From Variovorax sp. CF079 (lineage in GTDB: Bacteria; Pseudomonadota; Gammaproteobacteria; Burkholderiales; Burkholderiaceae_C): a stretch of 64,000 nt of DNA. Made by a program: the position numbers and the translations under genes. The notes below the pieces were generated by a model that saw only the letters and a program-made list of their open reading frames with translations, did no database searches and was not told the DNA's origin. Every line of letters begins with the position of its first letter. The first letter of the stretch is position 1. Location: positions 124,001-188,000 of the forward strand of contig NZ_FMZU01000007.1 of NCBI RefSeq assembly GCF_900101545.1, in the 5' to 3' direction. Positions 9,328 through 20,033 of the stretch are shown here, piece after piece.

Positions 9328-12300
9328 ATGAATGCTCCGACCGCGTTGACGGCGTTGTTGTCGCAGGCCGAAGAGCCCGCGCGATTGCGTGAGATCCCTT
9401 ACAACTACACGAGTTTTTCCGATCGCGAGATCGTGATCCGCCTCCTGGGCGAGCGCGGCTGGGAACTGCTGCAGACGCTCCGGGCCGAGCGCCGCACCGG
9501 CCGTTCGGCGCGCATGCTCTACGAGGTGCTGGGCGACATCTGGGTGGTGCAGCGCAATCCCTACCTGGTCGACGATCTGCTGGACAACCCGCGCCGGCGC
9601 GGCCAGCTGGTCGATGCGCTCAACCACCGCCTGTCCGAGGTGCAGAAGCGCCGCACGCCGGACGCGGCCGCGCAGCGCGACGCGCTGGTCGGCGAGCTGA
9701 CCGCGCTGGTGGCCCAGGCGGTGCAGGCCTTCGACACCATGTTCCGCGATGTGGCGGCGCTCCGGCGCAAGGCCACGCGCGCGCTGGGCCGGCTCACGGC
9801 CAAGGACAACATCAAGTTCGACGGCCTCTCGCGCGTGTCGCACGTGACCGATGCGACCGACTGGCGGGTCGAATACCCCTTCGTCGTGCTCACGCCCGAC
9901 ACCGAGGTCGAGATGGCCGGGCTGGTCAAGGGCTGCATCGAGCTGGGGCTCACCATCATTCCGCGCGGCGGCGGCACTGGCTACACCGGCGGCGCGATCC
10001 CGCTGACCTGGAACAGCGCCGTCATCAACACCGAGAAGCTCGAGGCGATGACCGAGGTCGAGATGGTCTCGCTGCCCGGGCTCGATGCGCCGGTGCCCAC
10101 CGTCTGGACCGAAGCCGGCGTGGTCACCCAGCGCGTGGCCGATGCGGCCGAGCGCGCGGGCTTCGTGTTCGCGGTCGACCCCACCTCGGCCGAAGCCTCC
10201 TGCGTCGGCGGCAACGTCGCGATGAACGCGGGCGGCAAGAAGGCGGTGCTCTGGGGCACCGCGCTCGACAACCTGGCCTCCTGGCGCATGGTGACGCCCG
10301 AGGCCGAGTGGCTCGAAGTCACGCGCATCGGCCACAACCTCGGCAAGATCCACGACGCCGACAGCGCGGTCTTCGATCTGCAGTACTTCGCGGCCGACGG
10401 GAAGACCAAGCTGCGCAACGAGCGGCTCGAGATCGTCGGCAAGACCTTCCGCAAGGAAGGCCTCGGCAAGGACGTGACCGACAAGTTCCTCTCGGGTCTG
10501 CCCGGCATCCAGAAGGAAGGTTGCGACGGCCTCATCACCAGCGCGCGCTGGGTGGTGCATCGCATGCCGGCGCACACGCGCACTGTCTGCCTGGAGTTCT
10601 TCGGCAATGCCAAGGACGCGGTGCCCAGCATTGTCGAGATCAAGGATTTCATGTTCGCGGAGCAGAAGCGCTCCGGGGTGCTGCTGGCCGGTCTCGAACA
10701 TCTGGACGACCGCTACCTGAAGGCAGTGGGCTACGCGACCAAGTCCAAGAAGCACGGTGGCCTGCCGAAGATGGTGCTGTTCGGCGACATCGCCGGCGAC
10801 GATGCCGATGCGGTCGCGCGCGTGACCTCCGAGGTGGTGCGCATCGCCAACTCGCGCAGCGGCGAAGGCTTCATCGCGATCAGCCCCGAGGCGCGCAAGA
10901 AGTTCTGGCTCGACCGCAAGCGCACGGCCGCCATCAGCAAACACACCAACGCCTTCAAGATCAACGAGGACGTGGTGATCCCGCTGCCGCGCATGGCCGA
11001 GTACACCGACGGCATCGAGCGCATCAACATCGAGCTCTCGCTTCAGAACAAGCTTGCGCTCGCCGACGAGCTCGAAGCCTTCTTCGTGCGCGGCAACCTG
11101 CCGCTGGGCAGAAGCGACGATGCCAGCGAGATTGCGTCGGCCGAGCTGCTGGAAGACCGCGCCGCCCAGGCCGCGGCGCTGGTGCGCGAGGTGCGGGCGA
11201 TGTGGCAGGGCTGGCTCGATGACATCGAAGCGCTGTTCCCGCAGCTGCAGGACCACTCGCTGCGCGCGAGCTGGAAGACGCAGATCCGTGCGCCGCTTGC
11301 GGCCATCTTCAGCGGCGCCGAGTTCGCACCGATCCTGGCCGAGTGCAATGCCATCCACCAGCGCGTGCTCAAGGGCCGCGTCTGGATCGCGCTGCACATG
11401 CACGCGGGCGACGGCAACGTGCACACCAACATCCCGGTCAACAGCGACAACTACGAGATGCTGCAGACCGCGCATGCCGCGGTGGCACGCATCATGGTGC
11501 TGGCACGCAGCCTCGACGGCGTGATCTCGGGCGAGCACGGCATCGGCATCACCAAGCTCGAATTCCTGTCCGACGCGGAGCTGCAGCCCTTCACCGACTA
11601 CAAGAAGCGGGTCGACCCGGAAGGGCGCTTCAACAAGGGCAAGCTGCTGCGTCCCGTGCTCGGCGATGGCGGCCCGCTGCATGCCGACTTGACCAACGCC
11701 TACACGCCCAGCTTCGGCCTCATGGGCCACGAATCGCTGATCATGCAGCAGAGCGACATCGGCGCCATTGCCGACAGCGTGAAGGACTGCCTGCGCTGCG
11801 GCAAGTGCAAGCCGGTGTGCGCGACGCACGTGCCGCGCGCCAACCTGCTCTACTCGCCGCGCAACAAGATCCTGGCGACCTCGCTCCTGGTGGAGGCTTT
11901 CCTCTACGAGGAGCAGACCCGGCGCGGCGTCAGCATCAAGCACTGGGAAGAGTTCGAGGACGTGGCCGACCACTGCACGGTGTGCCACAAGTGCCTGACG
12001 CCTTGCCCGGTCGACATCGACTTCGGCGACGTGTCGATGAACATGCGCAACCTGCTGCGCAAGATGGGCCAGAAGTCCTTCCGGCCCGGCAATGCGGCGG
12101 CGATGTTCTTCCTCAACGCCACCAATCCGCAGACCATCAAGATGATGCGCACCGGCATGGTCGATATCGGCTTCAAGGCCCAACGCCTGGCCAACGACCT
12201 GCTGCGGGGCCTGGCGAAGAAGCAGACCGCGGCCCCGCCGGCCACGCTGGGCCCGGCGCCGGTCAAGGAGCAGGTGATCCACTTCATCAACAAGAAGATG

Positions 12301-13206
12301 CCGGGCGGGCTGCCCAAGCAGACCGCGCGCGCGCTGCTGGACATCGAGGATGCCGACTACGTGCCGATCATCCGCAACCCGAAGGCGACCACCTCCGAGA
12401 CCGAGGCCGTGTTCTATTTCCCGGGCTGCGGCTCGGAGCGTCTCTTTTCGCAGGTGGGCCTGGCCACGCAGGCGATGCTGTGGCATGCGGGCGTGCAGAC
12501 CGTGCTGCCGCCCGGCTATCTGTGCTGCGGCTACCCGCAGCGCGGCAGCGGCCAGTACGACAAGGCGGAGAAGATGATCACCGACAACCGCGTGCTGTTC
12601 CACCGCGTGGCCAACACGCTGAACTACCTCGACATCAAGACGGTGGTGGTGAGCTGCGGCACCTGCTACGACCAGCTGCAGGGCTATCAGTTCGACAAGA
12701 TCTTCCCGGGCTGCAGGATCATCGACATCCACGAGTACCTGCTCGAGAAGGGCATCACGCTAGGTGGCGCCGCTGGTGGCGGCTACCTGTACCACGACCC
12801 CTGCCACAGCCCGATGAAGCTGCAGGATCCGATGAAGACCGTCAAGGCGCTGGTCGGCGACAACGTGCTCAAGAACGACCGCTGCTGCGGCGAGTCCGGC
12901 ACGCTGGGCGTGACGCGCCCGGACATCTCGACGCAGATCCGCTTCCGCAAGGAAGAGGAGCTGAAGAAGGGCGAGGCCGCGCTGCGCGACAGCGGCATGG
13001 TGGGCCCCAAGGCCAACGTCAAGATCCTCACCAGCTGCCCGAGCTGCCTGCAGGGCCTGAGCCGCTACGGCAACGACCTGAACAATGGCCTGCTCGAAGC
13101 CGACTACATCGTGGTCGAGATGGCGAACAAGATCCTCGGCGACGACTGGATGCCCGAGTACGTGGCCGCGGCCAATCAGGGCGGCATCGAACGCGTGCTG
13201 GTATGA
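9328..13206 (+). CDS. FAD/FMN-containing dehydrogenase fused to Fe-S and CCG domains (DUF3683 type)
   Basis: A 1292-residue multidomain oxidoreductase. The N-terminal ~130 residues match the DUF3683 region. An FAD-binding PCMH domain follows ([11 protein letters not shown] near residue 214; [11 protein letters not shown] near 292). Then come an FAD-oxidase C-terminal domain ([10 protein letters not shown] near 693; GEHGIG near 736), two 4Fe-4S motifs ([11 protein letters not shown] near 821; [12 protein letters not shown] near 883), and a GlpC-like domain with CCG motifs (near 1066 and 1187). This combines GlcD-like and GlcF/GlpC-like parts, so it probably oxidises a 2-hydroxyacid such as D-lactate and passes electrons to the quinone pool. 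The open frame extends upstream to 7849, but ATG 9328 is the plausible start. Confidence 0.9.
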   Translation: MNAPTALTALLSQAEEPARLREIPYNYTSFSDREIVIRLLGERGWELLQTLRAERRTGRSARMLYEVLGDIWVVQRNPYLVDDLLDNPRRRGQLVDALNHRLSEVQKRRTPDAAAQRDALVGELTALVAQAVQAFDTMFRDVAALRRKATRALGRLTAKDNIKFDGLSRVSHVTDATDWRVEYPFVVLTPDTEVEMAGLVKGCIELGLTIIPRGGGTGYTGGAIPLTWNSAVINTEKLEAMTEVEMVSLPGLDAPVPTVWTEAGVVTQRVADAAERAGFVFAVDPTSAEASCVGGNVAMNAGGKKAVLWGTALDNLASWRMVTPEAEWLEVTRIGHNLGKIHDADSAVFDLQYFAADGKTKLRNERLEIVGKTFRKEGLGKDVTDKFLSGLPGIQKEGCDGLITSARWVVHRMPAHTRTVCLEFFGNAKDAVPSIVEIKDFMFAEQKRSGVLLAGLEHLDDRYLKAVGYATKSKKHGGLPKMVLFGDIAGDDADAVARVTSEVVRIANSRSGEGFIAISPEARKKFWLDRKRTAAISKHTNAFKINEDVVIPLPRMAEYTDGIERINIELSLQNKLALADELEAFFVRGNLPLGRSDDASEIASAELLEDRAAQAAALVREVRAMWQGWLDDIEALFPQLQDHSLRASWKTQIRAPLAAIFSGAEFAPILAECNAIHQRVLKGRVWIALHMHAGDGNVHTNIPVNSDNYEMLQTAHAAVARIMVLARSLDGVISGEHGIGITKLEFLSDAELQPFTDYKKRVDPEGRFNKGKLLRPVLGDGGPLHADLTNAYTPSFGLMGHESLIMQQSDIGAIADSVKDCLRCGKCKPVCATHVPRANLLYSPRNKILATSLLVEAFLYEEQTRRGVSIKHWEEFEDVADHCTVCHKCLTPCPVDIDFGDVSMNMRNLLRKMGQKSFRPGNAAAMFFLNATNPQTIKMMRTGMVDIGFKAQRLANDLLRGLAKKQTAAPPATLGPAPVKEQVIHFINKKMPGGLPKQTARALLDIEDADYVPIIRNPKATTSETEAVFYFPGCGSERLFSQVGLATQAMLWHAGVQTVLPPGYLCCGYPQRGSGQYDKAEKMITDNRVLFHRVANTLNYLDIKTVVVSCGTCYDQLQGYQFDKIFPGCRIIDIHEYLLEKGITLGGAAGGGYLYHDPCHSPMKLQDPMKTVKALVGDNVLKNDRCCGESGTLGVTRPDISTQIRFRKEEELKKGEAALRDSGMVGPKANVKILTSCPSCLQGLSRYGNDLNNGLLEADYIVVEMANKILGDDWMPEYVAAANQGGIERVLV

Positions 13207-13643
13207 CGCGCGCGGCTGGCTGCCCTTTGTGCGACGAGCCTGGCGGACGTCTGGTCTTCGAGGCTGCGAAGTTTCGCGTCATCCATGCTGCGGAAGCGGG
13301 CTTTCCCGCGTTCTATCGCGTCGTCTGGAAAGACCACGTGGCCGAGTGGTCCGATCTGGGGCCGGAAGACCGCGCGTTGTGCATGGATGCGGTGGTCGCC
13401 GTGGAGCAAAGCCTGCGCAACGCCCTGGCGCCGGCCAAGATCAACCTCGCGGCGCTGGGCAACATGGTTCCCCACCTGCACTGGCACGTGATCGCGCGCT
13501 TCGATTGGGACCCGCGTTTCCCGGGGTCGGTCTGGGCCGAAGTGCAGCGCGAGCCCAATCCGGAACGCGAGGCCGGGATCGAGGTCAAACTGCCATCGCT
13601 GGAACGCGAGATGATCCAGCGCCTGGCGACAAGGAGTTTCTGA
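13203..13643 (+). CDS. HIT-family nucleotide-binding protein
   Basis: A 146-residue histidine-triad protein. The motif [10 protein letters not shown] supplies the His-x-His-x-His catalytic triad. An N-terminal CPLCDEPGG may bind metal, as in many HIT proteins. Family members hydrolyse nucleoside phosphoramidates or dinucleoside polyphosphates; the substrate here cannot be told. Its ATG overlaps the preceding stop as ATGA, and its own stop overlaps the next start as TGATG, so three genes appear translationally coupled. Confidence 0.88.
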   Translation: MTRAAGCPLCDEPGGRLVFEAAKFRVIHAAEAGFPAFYRVVWKDHVAEWSDLGPEDRALCMDAVVAVEQSLRNALAPAKINLAALGNMVPHLHWHVIARFDWDPRFPGSVWAEVQREPNPEREAGIEVKLPSLEREMIQRLATRSF

Positions 13644-14056
13644 TGGCAGGTTTGCAAGCCGGCGCGCCGACGCCGCAATCGATCACCGTGCACAACCAGT
13701 CGCGCGTGCTGGAGGTCGGCTTCTCCGACGGTGCTACCTTCCGCATCCCCTTCGAGCTGATGCGCATCTATTCGCCCTCGGCGGAGGTGCAGGGACACGG
13801 GCCGGGCCAGGAAGTGCTGCAGACCGGCAAGCGCAACGTCGGTCTGCTGGACCTGCAGCCGGTCGGCAACTACGCGGTTCAACCGAGCTTCTCCGACGGC
13901 CACGATACCGGCATCTTCTCGTGGGACCTGCTGTACGAACTCGGCGCCAAGCAGGACGAACTCTGGGCCGAGTACGAGCGGCGCCTGGCCGCTGCAGGCG
14001 TCGACCGCGATGCGCCGATGGCCGAGAAGGGCGGCCACGCCTGTGGCAGCCACTGA
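13643..14056 (+). CDS. DUF971 (GBBH-like N-terminal domain) protein
   Basis: A 137-residue protein with the DUF971 pattern: SRVLEVGFSDGATFRIPFELMR, a middle YAVQPSFSDGHDTGIFSWDLLYEL, and a His/Cys tail ending HACGSH. The domain resembles the zinc-binding N-terminal domain of gamma-butyrobetaine hydroxylase and is often found beside ubiquinone or Fe-S genes. Its biochemical role is not established. It overlaps the HIT gene by one base and precedes ubiE by 92 bp. Confidence 0.85.
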   Translation: MAGLQAGAPTPQSITVHNQSRVLEVGFSDGATFRIPFELMRIYSPSAEVQGHGPGQEVLQTGKRNVGLLDLQPVGNYAVQPSFSDGHDTGIFSWDLLYELGAKQDELWAEYERRLAAAGVDRDAPMAEKGGHACGSH

Positions 14057-14148
14057 GCGCCGCGTTCTTTGGCCCAAAGCAACGAATGACCGCCGTCCCT
14101 GCGGGGTCGTCGGCTTGATGTGAACGCTTCCGGCCTAACATCGGGTGC

Positions 14149-14880
14149 ATGAGCAGTACCCATTTCGGTTTCGAATCGGTCGAGGAAAGCGACAAGGCAC
14201 GGCGCGTGCGCGGCGTGTTCGACTCGGTCGCAACACGCTACGACCTCATGAACGACCTGATGTCGGCGGGCCTGCATCGTGCCTGGAAGGCCTACACGGT
14301 GATGGTCGCCAACGTGGGCGAGGGCTCGAAGGTGCTCGACATCGCGGGCGGCACGGGCGACCTCGCACTGGCCTTCGCGAAGAAGGTGGGCGCAAGCGGC
14401 GAGGTGGTGCATACGGACATCAACGAAGCCATGCTGCGCACCGGCCGCGACCGGCTGCTCGATGGCGGCGTCGCGCTGCCCACGCTGGTGTGCGATGCCG
14501 AGAAGCTGCCCTTCCCGGATGATCACTTCGATGTCGTGTGCGTGGCCTTCGGCCTGCGCAACATGACGCACAAGGACCTCGCACTGAAGGAAATGAACCG
14601 CGTGCTGAAGCCGCGCGGCAAGCTCCTGGTGCTCGAGTTCTCCAAGGTCGCCAAGCCGCTTTCCAAGGTCTACGACTGGTATTCGTTCAAGGTGCTGCCG
14701 CTGCTCGGCAAGGTGGTGGCGGGCGACGATGCGAGCTATCGCTACCTGGCCGAGTCGATCCGGATGCATCCCTCGCAAGAGGAGCTCAAGACCCTCATGA
14801 AAGAGGGCGGTTTCGGACATGTGGACTATCACAACATGACCGGTGGCGTTGTCGCCCTGCATGTTGGAATCAAGTGCTGA
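14149..14880 (+). CDS. ubiE: Ubiquinone/menaquinone C-methyltransferase
   Basis: A 243-residue SAM-dependent methyltransferase for C-methylation of the benzoquinol ring in ubiquinone synthesis. Family signatures are the N-terminal [17 protein letters not shown], the SAM motif [12 protein letters not shown], and the C-terminal LEFSK...YDWYSF...LGKVVAGD stretch. Length matches UbiE. It opens a group with a Tim44-like protein, ubiJ and ubiB, all ubiquinone-related except possibly the Tim44-like gene. Confidence 0.95.
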   Translation: MSSTHFGFESVEESDKARRVRGVFDSVATRYDLMNDLMSAGLHRAWKAYTVMVANVGEGSKVLDIAGGTGDLALAFAKKVGASGEVVHTDINEAMLRTGRDRLLDGGVALPTLVCDAEKLPFPDDHFDVVCVAFGLRNMTHKDLALKEMNRVLKPRGKLLVLEFSKVAKPLSKVYDWYSFKVLPLLGKVVAGDDASYRYLAESIRMHPSQEELKTLMKEGGFGHVDYHNMTGGVVALHVGIKC

Positions 14881-14912
14881 TGAAGAAATTTTTTGCCGAA
14901 AGAGGAGACGTC

Positions 14913-15962
14913 ATGAAGAGTTTTTGGTCCGTTTTGCTGGTGTGCGCGCTGGCCGCTGTGAGCATCGACGCCGACGCACGCCGCCTGGGCGGCGGAACGT
15001 CGATCGGCAAGCAGTCGGGCAACGTGACGCAGCGCGAGGCAACGCCCACTGCGCCGGCCGCGCCCGGCGCCCCCGCACAGAACGTGAACAGCGCTGCGGC
15101 CAAGCCGGCCGCGGCCGCGCCCGCTGCGGCGGCGCCCAAGCGTCCGTGGGCCGGCATGCTCGGCGGCCTGGCTGCGGGCCTCGGCCTGGCCTGGCTTGCG
15201 CATTCGCTCGGCCTCGGCGCAGCCTTTGGCAACATCCTGCTGATCCTCCTGCTGGTGGTCGCGGCCGTGGTCGTGTGGCGCATCTTCGCGGCGCGTTCGC
15301 GCGCCAACGGCGCGTCCCGCAGCGGCGGCTTCGCGTTCCAGGGCGCAGGCCATCCCGCTGACGCCACGGCGCCTTCGCAGTACAGCCCGAACAACGTCGG
15401 CAACGACGCCTCGGCCCGTCCGTGGGAGCGCAACACCGCGGCCTTCGACGCCAGCCCGGCGCAGCAGCCCGATCACCCGGCCGAGCGCAGCACCGGCGGT
15501 TCGTCGATGGCGGGCGCGGCAGCGGCCGGTGGCAGCCTGATCGGTTCGGCCTTGGGCGGCTCGCAGTCCTGGGGCATCCCGGCCGGCTTCGATGTCGACG
15601 GTTTCCTCGCCGCTGCCAAGCGCAACTTCGTGACCCTGCAGGACGCCTGGGACCGCGCCGACATCGGAACCCTGCGTTCGATGATGACCGACGGCATGGT
15701 CGGCGAGATCCGCCAGCAGCTGGCCGAGCGCGAGAACCACACCGGCGGCCAGCCGAACAAGACCGAGGTCGTGATGCTGGATGCCAAGCTGCTGGGCATC
15801 GAGGATCTGCCCGAAGCCTATCTGGCCAGCGTCGAGTTCTCCGGCATGATCCGCGAGGACGTGTCCTCCGGCCCGAGCCCCTTCCGCGAAGTCTGGAACA
15901 TGACCAAGCCGACCAGCGGCACGAGCGGCTGGCTGGTGGCCGGCGTGCAAGCTCTGCAGTAA
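14913..15962 (+). CDS. Tim44-like domain membrane protein in the ubi cluster
   Basis: A 349-residue protein. A signal peptide ends near ADA (residue 22). An Ala/Pro-rich low-complexity linker follows (about 40-75), then a hydrophobic Gly-rich segment and membrane helix (about 80-125), a variable linker, and a C-terminal Tim44-like domain (about 230-349). The domain has the typical pattern FDVDGFLAAAKRNFVTLQDAWD...LRSMMTDGM. The ATG at 14913 has AGAGGAG just upstream. An alternative ATG at 14880 overlaps the ubiE stop but lacks a Shine-Dalgarno. Tim44-like domains bind membranes or protein partners; a role in organising quinone synthesis is only inferred from position. Confidence 0.82.
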   Translation: MKSFWSVLLVCALAAVSIDADARRLGGGTSIGKQSGNVTQREATPTAPAAPGAPAQNVNSAAAKPAAAAPAAAAPKRPWAGMLGGLAAGLGLAWLAHSLGLGAAFGNILLILLLVVAAVVVWRIFAARSRANGASRSGGFAFQGAGHPADATAPSQYSPNNVGNDASARPWERNTAAFDASPAQQPDHPAERSTGGSSMAGAAAAGGSLIGSALGGSQSWGIPAGFDVDGFLAAAKRNFVTLQDAWDRADIGTLRSMMTDGMVGEIRQQLAERENHTGGQPNKTEVVMLDAKLLGIEDLPEAYLASVEFSGMIREDVSSGPSPFREVWNMTKPTSGTSGWLVAGVQALQ

Positions 15963-16013
15963 AAGCACGCAGCGCCGCGGCCGGGAGGCCGACGGCTCAG
16001 GAATAATGGGGAC

Positions 16014-16568
16014 ATGGTCACACCATCGTCCCCATTTTCTTTTCTCGACGACTTCGTCAACCGCGTCGGCAGCCGCTTGCAGCCGCCCGATTGGGTCGTC
16101 CACGAGGTCCAGCACCGCGCCGTGCTGTTTCTCAACCACGTGCTGCAGCAGGAACCCGAGGCCCAGCAGCGGCTGATGCGCCAGCAGGGGCGGGTGGTCC
16201 AGTTCGAATGGCGCTTCGTCACGATGAAGTTCGTGGCCACGCCGGCCGGCCTGCTCGACCTGGCGCCCGAGGACGCCCTCTCCGAGCTCACGCTCGCGGT
16301 GACCGAGGAATCCCCGTTCGGCCTCGCGCGGGCCGCGTTCCGCGGCGACAAGCCGCCGGTGCGCATCGAAGGCGACGTGCAACTGGCGGCCGAGGTCAAC
16401 TGGCTGGTCGACCACGTGCGCTGGGACGTCGAGGATGACTTGGCGCGCGTGATCGGCGATGTTCCCGCCCACACCATTGCCACCGGCGCCCGGCGCGTGG
16501 TGGCGGCACTGCGGCAGTTCGTCGGTGAGCGCGGCGGCAAGGCCGCCGGGCCCGCAGGCCCCGAATGA
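16014..16568 (+). CDS. ubiJ: Ubiquinone biosynthesis accessory factor UbiJ (SCP2-like)
   Basis: A 184-residue soluble protein with an N-terminal SCP2-like lipid-binding domain and a C-terminal helical part. Low sequence identity is usual for UbiJ. The assignment rests on its place between ubiE and ubiB, on size, and on patterns such as [13 protein letters not shown] and [14 protein letters not shown]. UbiJ binds ubiquinone intermediates in the Ubi complex. Its stop overlaps the ubiB start by 4 bp, indicating coupled translation. Confidence 0.82.
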   Translation: MVTPSSPFSFLDDFVNRVGSRLQPPDWVVHEVQHRAVLFLNHVLQQEPEAQQRLMRQQGRVVQFEWRFVTMKFVATPAGLLDLAPEDALSELTLAVTEESPFGLARAAFRGDKPPVRIEGDVQLAAEVNWLVDHVRWDVEDDLARVIGDVPAHTIATGARRVVAALRQFVGERGGKAAGPAGPE

Positions 16569-18130
16569 GGCGTTTCTACCGCGGCATCGTCATCGTCCTG
16601 GTCGCGCTGCGCTACGGCCTCGACGAGCTCGTGCTCACGAGCTTCCAAAAGCCCTGGCTGCGCGTGGTGGCGCGCGTCGTCTCGATCGGCCGCAATCTCG
16701 ACGCGCCGCGCGGCCAGCGCCTGCGCGAAGCGCTGGAGAGCCTGGGGCCGATCTTCGTGAAGTTCGGGCAGGTGCTGTCGACGCGGCGCGACCTGCTGCC
16801 TGCCGACATCGCGGACGAGCTGGCCTGGCTGCAGGACCGCGTGCCGCCCTTCGATTCGAAGGTCGCGATCGCGACCATCGAGCGCGCCTTCCGTCGGCCG
16901 GTGGGCGAGATCTTCGTGCAGTTCGACGAGACGCCTGTGGCCAGCGCGTCGATCGCGCAGGTGCATTTCGCGACCATCCGCGACCCCGGCGGCGCCGTGC
17001 GCGAGGTCGCGGTCAAGGTACTGCGGCCCGGCATGCGCGGCGTGATCGAGAAGGACCTGGAACTCATGGCCATGATGGCCGCCTGGGTGGAGGGATTGTC
17101 GACCGATGCCAAGCGGCTCAAGCCGCGCGAGGTGGTGGCCGAGTTCGACAAGTACCTGCACGACGAGCTCGACCTGGTGCGCGAGGCCGCCAACGCCGCC
17201 CAGTTGCGGCGCAACATGAGCAAGCTCGAACTGGTGATGATCCCCGAGATGCTCTGGGACTTCTGCCATCCCGAGGTGATCGTGATGGAGCGCATGAAGG
17301 GCGTGCCCATCGCCCAGCTCGACCGCCTGCGGGCGGCCGGGGTCGACATCCCGAAGCTGGCGCGCGACGGCGTCACCATCTTCTTCACGCAGGTGTTTCG
17401 CGACGGCTTCTTCCATGCCGACATGCATCCGGGCAACATCCAGGTCAGCCTGGACCCGGCCACTTTCGGGCGCTACATCTCGCTGGACTTCGGCATCATC
17501 GGCACGCTGACCGAGTCCGACAAGGAGTACCTGGCGCAGAACTTCGCCGCCTTCTTCAGGCGCGACTACAAGCGCGTGGCCGAGCTGCACCTCGAAAGCG
17601 GCTGGGTTCCCGAAGGCACGCGCATCGACGAGCTCGAGGGCGCGATCCGCACCGTGTGCGAGCCTTACTTCGACCGGCCGCTGAAGGAGATCTCGCTCGG
17701 CATGGTCCTGATGCGCCTGTTCCAGACCTCGCGCCGTTTCCACGTCGAGATCCAGCCGCAGCTGGTGCTGCTGCAGAAGACCCTGCTCAACATCGAGGGC
17801 CTGGGCCGCCAGCTCGATCCCGAACTCGACCTCTGGCACACGGCCAAGCCTTTCCTCGAGAAGTGGATGAGCGACCAGATCGGCCCGCGCAAGCTGCTGG
17901 AGCAGCTGCGCGCCGAGGCGCCGCGCTACGCCAAGCTGCTGCCCCAATTGCCTCGGCTTCTGCACGATTTCCTCGAAAATCGGCCGGCCGACCACCGGCG
18001 CGAACTGATGGAACTGCTGGCCGCTCAAAAGCGGACCAACCGGCTCCTGCAGGCCATCATCTACGGTGGCATAGGTTTTGTATTGGGGTTGATCGCGATG
18101 CAGGTGCTGGTGCGCGTGCGTCTTTTCTGA
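16565..18130 (+). CDS. ubiB: Ubiquinone biosynthesis atypical kinase/ATPase
   Basis: A 521-residue ABC1/UbiB-family protein. It shows the KxGQ motif in [18 protein letters not shown], the alanine-rich nucleotide loop [15 protein letters not shown], and the metal-binding LDFGIIG. Two membrane helices lie at the C-terminus ([16 protein letters not shown]). It supports early ubiquinone synthesis by ATP hydrolysis linked to extraction of lipid intermediates. It starts within the ubiJ stop; the next gene begins 14 bp later. Confidence 0.95.
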   Translation: MRRFYRGIVIVLVALRYGLDELVLTSFQKPWLRVVARVVSIGRNLDAPRGQRLREALESLGPIFVKFGQVLSTRRDLLPADIADELAWLQDRVPPFDSKVAIATIERAFRRPVGEIFVQFDETPVASASIAQVHFATIRDPGGAVREVAVKVLRPGMRGVIEKDLELMAMMAAWVEGLSTDAKRLKPREVVAEFDKYLHDELDLVREAANAAQLRRNMSKLELVMIPEMLWDFCHPEVIVMERMKGVPIAQLDRLRAAGVDIPKLARDGVTIFFTQVFRDGFFHADMHPGNIQVSLDPATFGRYISLDFGIIGTLTESDKEYLAQNFAAFFRRDYKRVAELHLESGWVPEGTRIDELEGAIRTVCEPYFDRPLKEISLGMVLMRLFQTSRRFHVEIQPQLVLLQKTLLNIEGLGRQLDPELDLWHTAKPFLEKWMSDQIGPRKLLEQLRAEAPRYAKLLPQLPRLLHDFLENRPADHRRELMELLAAQKRTNRLLQAIIYGGIGFVLGLIAMQVLVRVRLF

Positions 18131-18144
18131 AAGGAGATTTCGTC

Positions 18145-19593
18145 GTGCTGCTGACCCTGGTCATCATCTACCTGCTGCTCACGATCGCCGTCGGCCTGTA
18201 TGCGGCCAAGCGCGTGAAGAACACCACCGATTTCGCGATCGCCGGGCGCCATCTGCCGCTCTACATGATCGTGACGACCACTTTCGCCACCTGGTTCGGC
18301 TCCGAAACGGTGCTCGGCATCCCGGCCAAGTTCATCGAAGGGGGCCTGAACGGCGTGGTCGAGGATCCTTTCGGCGCCGGCACCTGCCTGATCCTGGTCG
18401 GGCTCTTCTTCGCCGGCAAGCTCTACCGCATGACGCTGCTCACCATCAGCGACTATTACCGGGAGCGCTTCGGCCGCACCATCGAGATCGCTTGCTCGCT
18501 GATCATCATGCTGAGCTACCTCGGCTGGGTCTCCGCGCAGGTTACGGCGCTCGGGCTGGTGTTCAACCTGCTGTCGGGCGGCGTCATCAGCATCCCGATC
18601 GGCATGGTGATCGGCGTGGTCTCGATCCTGGCCTACACGCTGTTTGGCGGCATGTGGTCGGTGGCGGTGACCGATTTCATCCAGATGATCATCCTGGTGC
18701 TGGGCTTGGCGGTGATCGCGATGTTCGCGGGCAACATGGCCGGCGGTGCCGACAAGGTGATCGCCTTCGCCGCCAGCAAGGACCTGTTCCGGTTCTGGCC
18801 GGAGCCGAACTTCAAGGACATCATCTTCTTCTTCGCCGCCGCGATCACCATGATGCTCGGCTCGATTCCGCAGCAGGACGTGTTTCAGCGCGTCATGTCG
18901 GCCAACAGCGTGAAGGCCTCGACGCGCGGCCCGGTGATCGGCGGCGTCGCGTACATCCTGTTCGCCGCCGTGCCGATGTTCCTGGTGGCGAGCGCGCTCC
19001 TGATCATGCCGGAGCAGACCGCGACGCTGCTGAAGGAAGATCCGCAAAAGGTGCTGCCCATGCTGGTGCTCGAGAAGATGCCCTTCGTGATGCAGGTGTT
19101 CTTCTTCGGCGCGCTGCTGTCGGCCATCAAGTCGACGGCCTCGGCCACGCTGCTGGCGCCGAGCGTGACCTTCACCGAGAACATCTGGCGCCAGTTCCGG
19201 CCGGCCGGCAGCGACAAATCCAACCTGATGACGATGCGCATCACGGTGCTGCTCTTCAGCGTCGCCGTGCTCGCCTATGCGATCCGCATGCAGGGCACGC
19301 CGATCTACGAGCTGGTCTCGGGCGCCTACCAGGTGCCGCTGGTGGGCGCCTTCGTGCCGCTGGTCTGCGGCCTGTACTGGCAGCGCGCGACGACCCAGGG
19401 CGCCATTGCGGCGGTCGTGCTGGGCATCGGGGTCTGGCTGCTGTTCCTGGCCATGCCTTGGGGCGAGCAGTTCCCGGCACAACTGGCCGGTGTGCTGGCG
19501 GCCTTCGCCGGCATGTTCGCCGGCTCGCTGGCGCCACAGTGGGTCTCCAACACCCGCACGCCGCATCGTCCGCTGGCCGTCGACCCCGCCTGA
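18145..19593 (+). CDS. Sodium:solute symporter family protein
   Basis: A 482-residue polytopic membrane protein with about 13 helices. The SSS-family N-terminal pattern is AVGLYAAKRVKNTTDFAIAGRHLP, followed by TTFATWFGSETVLGIPAKF, GLFFAGKLYR and the YYRERFGR loop. The start is GTG at 18145 with AAGGAG eight bases upstream; no ATG fits. The substrate is unknown; pantothenate- or proline-type SSS carriers are the nearest in style. Tight spacing after ubiB (14 bp) suggests co-transcription, though a link to quinone synthesis is not evident. Confidence 0.9.
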   Translation: MLLTLVIIYLLLTIAVGLYAAKRVKNTTDFAIAGRHLPLYMIVTTTFATWFGSETVLGIPAKFIEGGLNGVVEDPFGAGTCLILVGLFFAGKLYRMTLLTISDYYRERFGRTIEIACSLIIMLSYLGWVSAQVTALGLVFNLLSGGVISIPIGMVIGVVSILAYTLFGGMWSVAVTDFIQMIILVLGLAVIAMFAGNMAGGADKVIAFAASKDLFRFWPEPNFKDIIFFFAAAITMMLGSIPQQDVFQRVMSANSVKASTRGPVIGGVAYILFAAVPMFLVASALLIMPEQTATLLKEDPQKVLPMLVLEKMPFVMQVFFFGALLSAIKSTASATLLAPSVTFTENIWRQFRPAGSDKSNLMTMRITVLLFSVAVLAYAIRMQGTPIYELVSGAYQVPLVGAFVPLVCGLYWQRATTQGAIAAVVLGIGVWLLFLAMPWGEQFPAQLAGVLAAFAGMFAGSLAPQWVSNTRTPHRPLAVDPA

Positions 19594-19612
19594 GCGGCGG
19601 TGGGGCGGCGCT

Positions 19613-19618
19613 TATAAT
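19613..19618 (+). promoter_or_regulatory. Candidate -10 box for the fmdB-DUF502-aspS group
   Basis: A perfect TATAAT stands 49 bp before the FmdB-like ATG, which would give a leader of about 42 nt. The region 16-18 bp upstream has no good -35 hexamer and overlaps the end of the symporter gene. Confidence 0.5.
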
Positions 19619-19666
19619 CGAGAGCTTTGCGAGCGGCCGCCGGCCGCTCATCCGCCCCCCGACCCC

Positions 19667-20017
19667 ATGCCTATCTACGCCTACAAGTGCAGCGCCTGCG
19701 GCTTTGCCAAGGACGTGCTGCAGAAATTGTCCGATGCGCCCTTGACCGAGTGCCCGAGCTGCGGCGTGGGTGCGTTCAGCAAGCAGCTCACCGCCGCCGG
19801 CTTCCAGCTCAAGGGATCGGGCTGGTACGTGACCGATTTCCGCGACGGCGGCGGCAAGAAGGGCGCTGAAAAGGGCGCTGACGGTGCGGGCGCGCCGGCC
19901 GACGGAACTGCCGCGAAGCCGGCCGAAACTGCGGGCGCGCCGGCACCGTCCGCTGCGCCTGCCGCATCCCCCGCGCCGGCGCCGGCGCCTGCCGCTGCCG
20001 CGGCCAAGAACGACTGA
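19667..20017 (+). CDS. FmdB-family zinc-ribbon protein
   Basis: A 116-residue protein with an N-terminal zinc ribbon: MPIYAYKCSACG and, later, CPSCGVGAF supply two CxxC pairs. The conserved GWYVTDFR follows near residue 45. The last ~55 residues are a low-complexity tail of Ala, Pro and Gly with Lys. FmdB-type proteins are small regulators of unknown mechanism. In Burkholderiales this gene commonly precedes DUF502 and aspS, as here. Confidence 0.88.
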   Translation: MPIYAYKCSACGFAKDVLQKLSDAPLTECPSCGVGAFSKQLTAAGFQLKGSGWYVTDFRDGGGKKGAEKGADGAGAPADGTAAKPAETAGAPAPSAAPAASPAPAPAPAAAAAKND

Positions 20018-20033
20018 TCGAGCCGCACACGCC

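Noticed and set aside
9271..12732. A 1153-codon open frame on the minus strand opposite the FAD/Fe-S oxidase gene
   Set aside because: Its product is His/Arg/Val-rich with no recognisable domain; the plus strand carries a full multidomain enzyme. Long antisense frames are expected at this G+C content.
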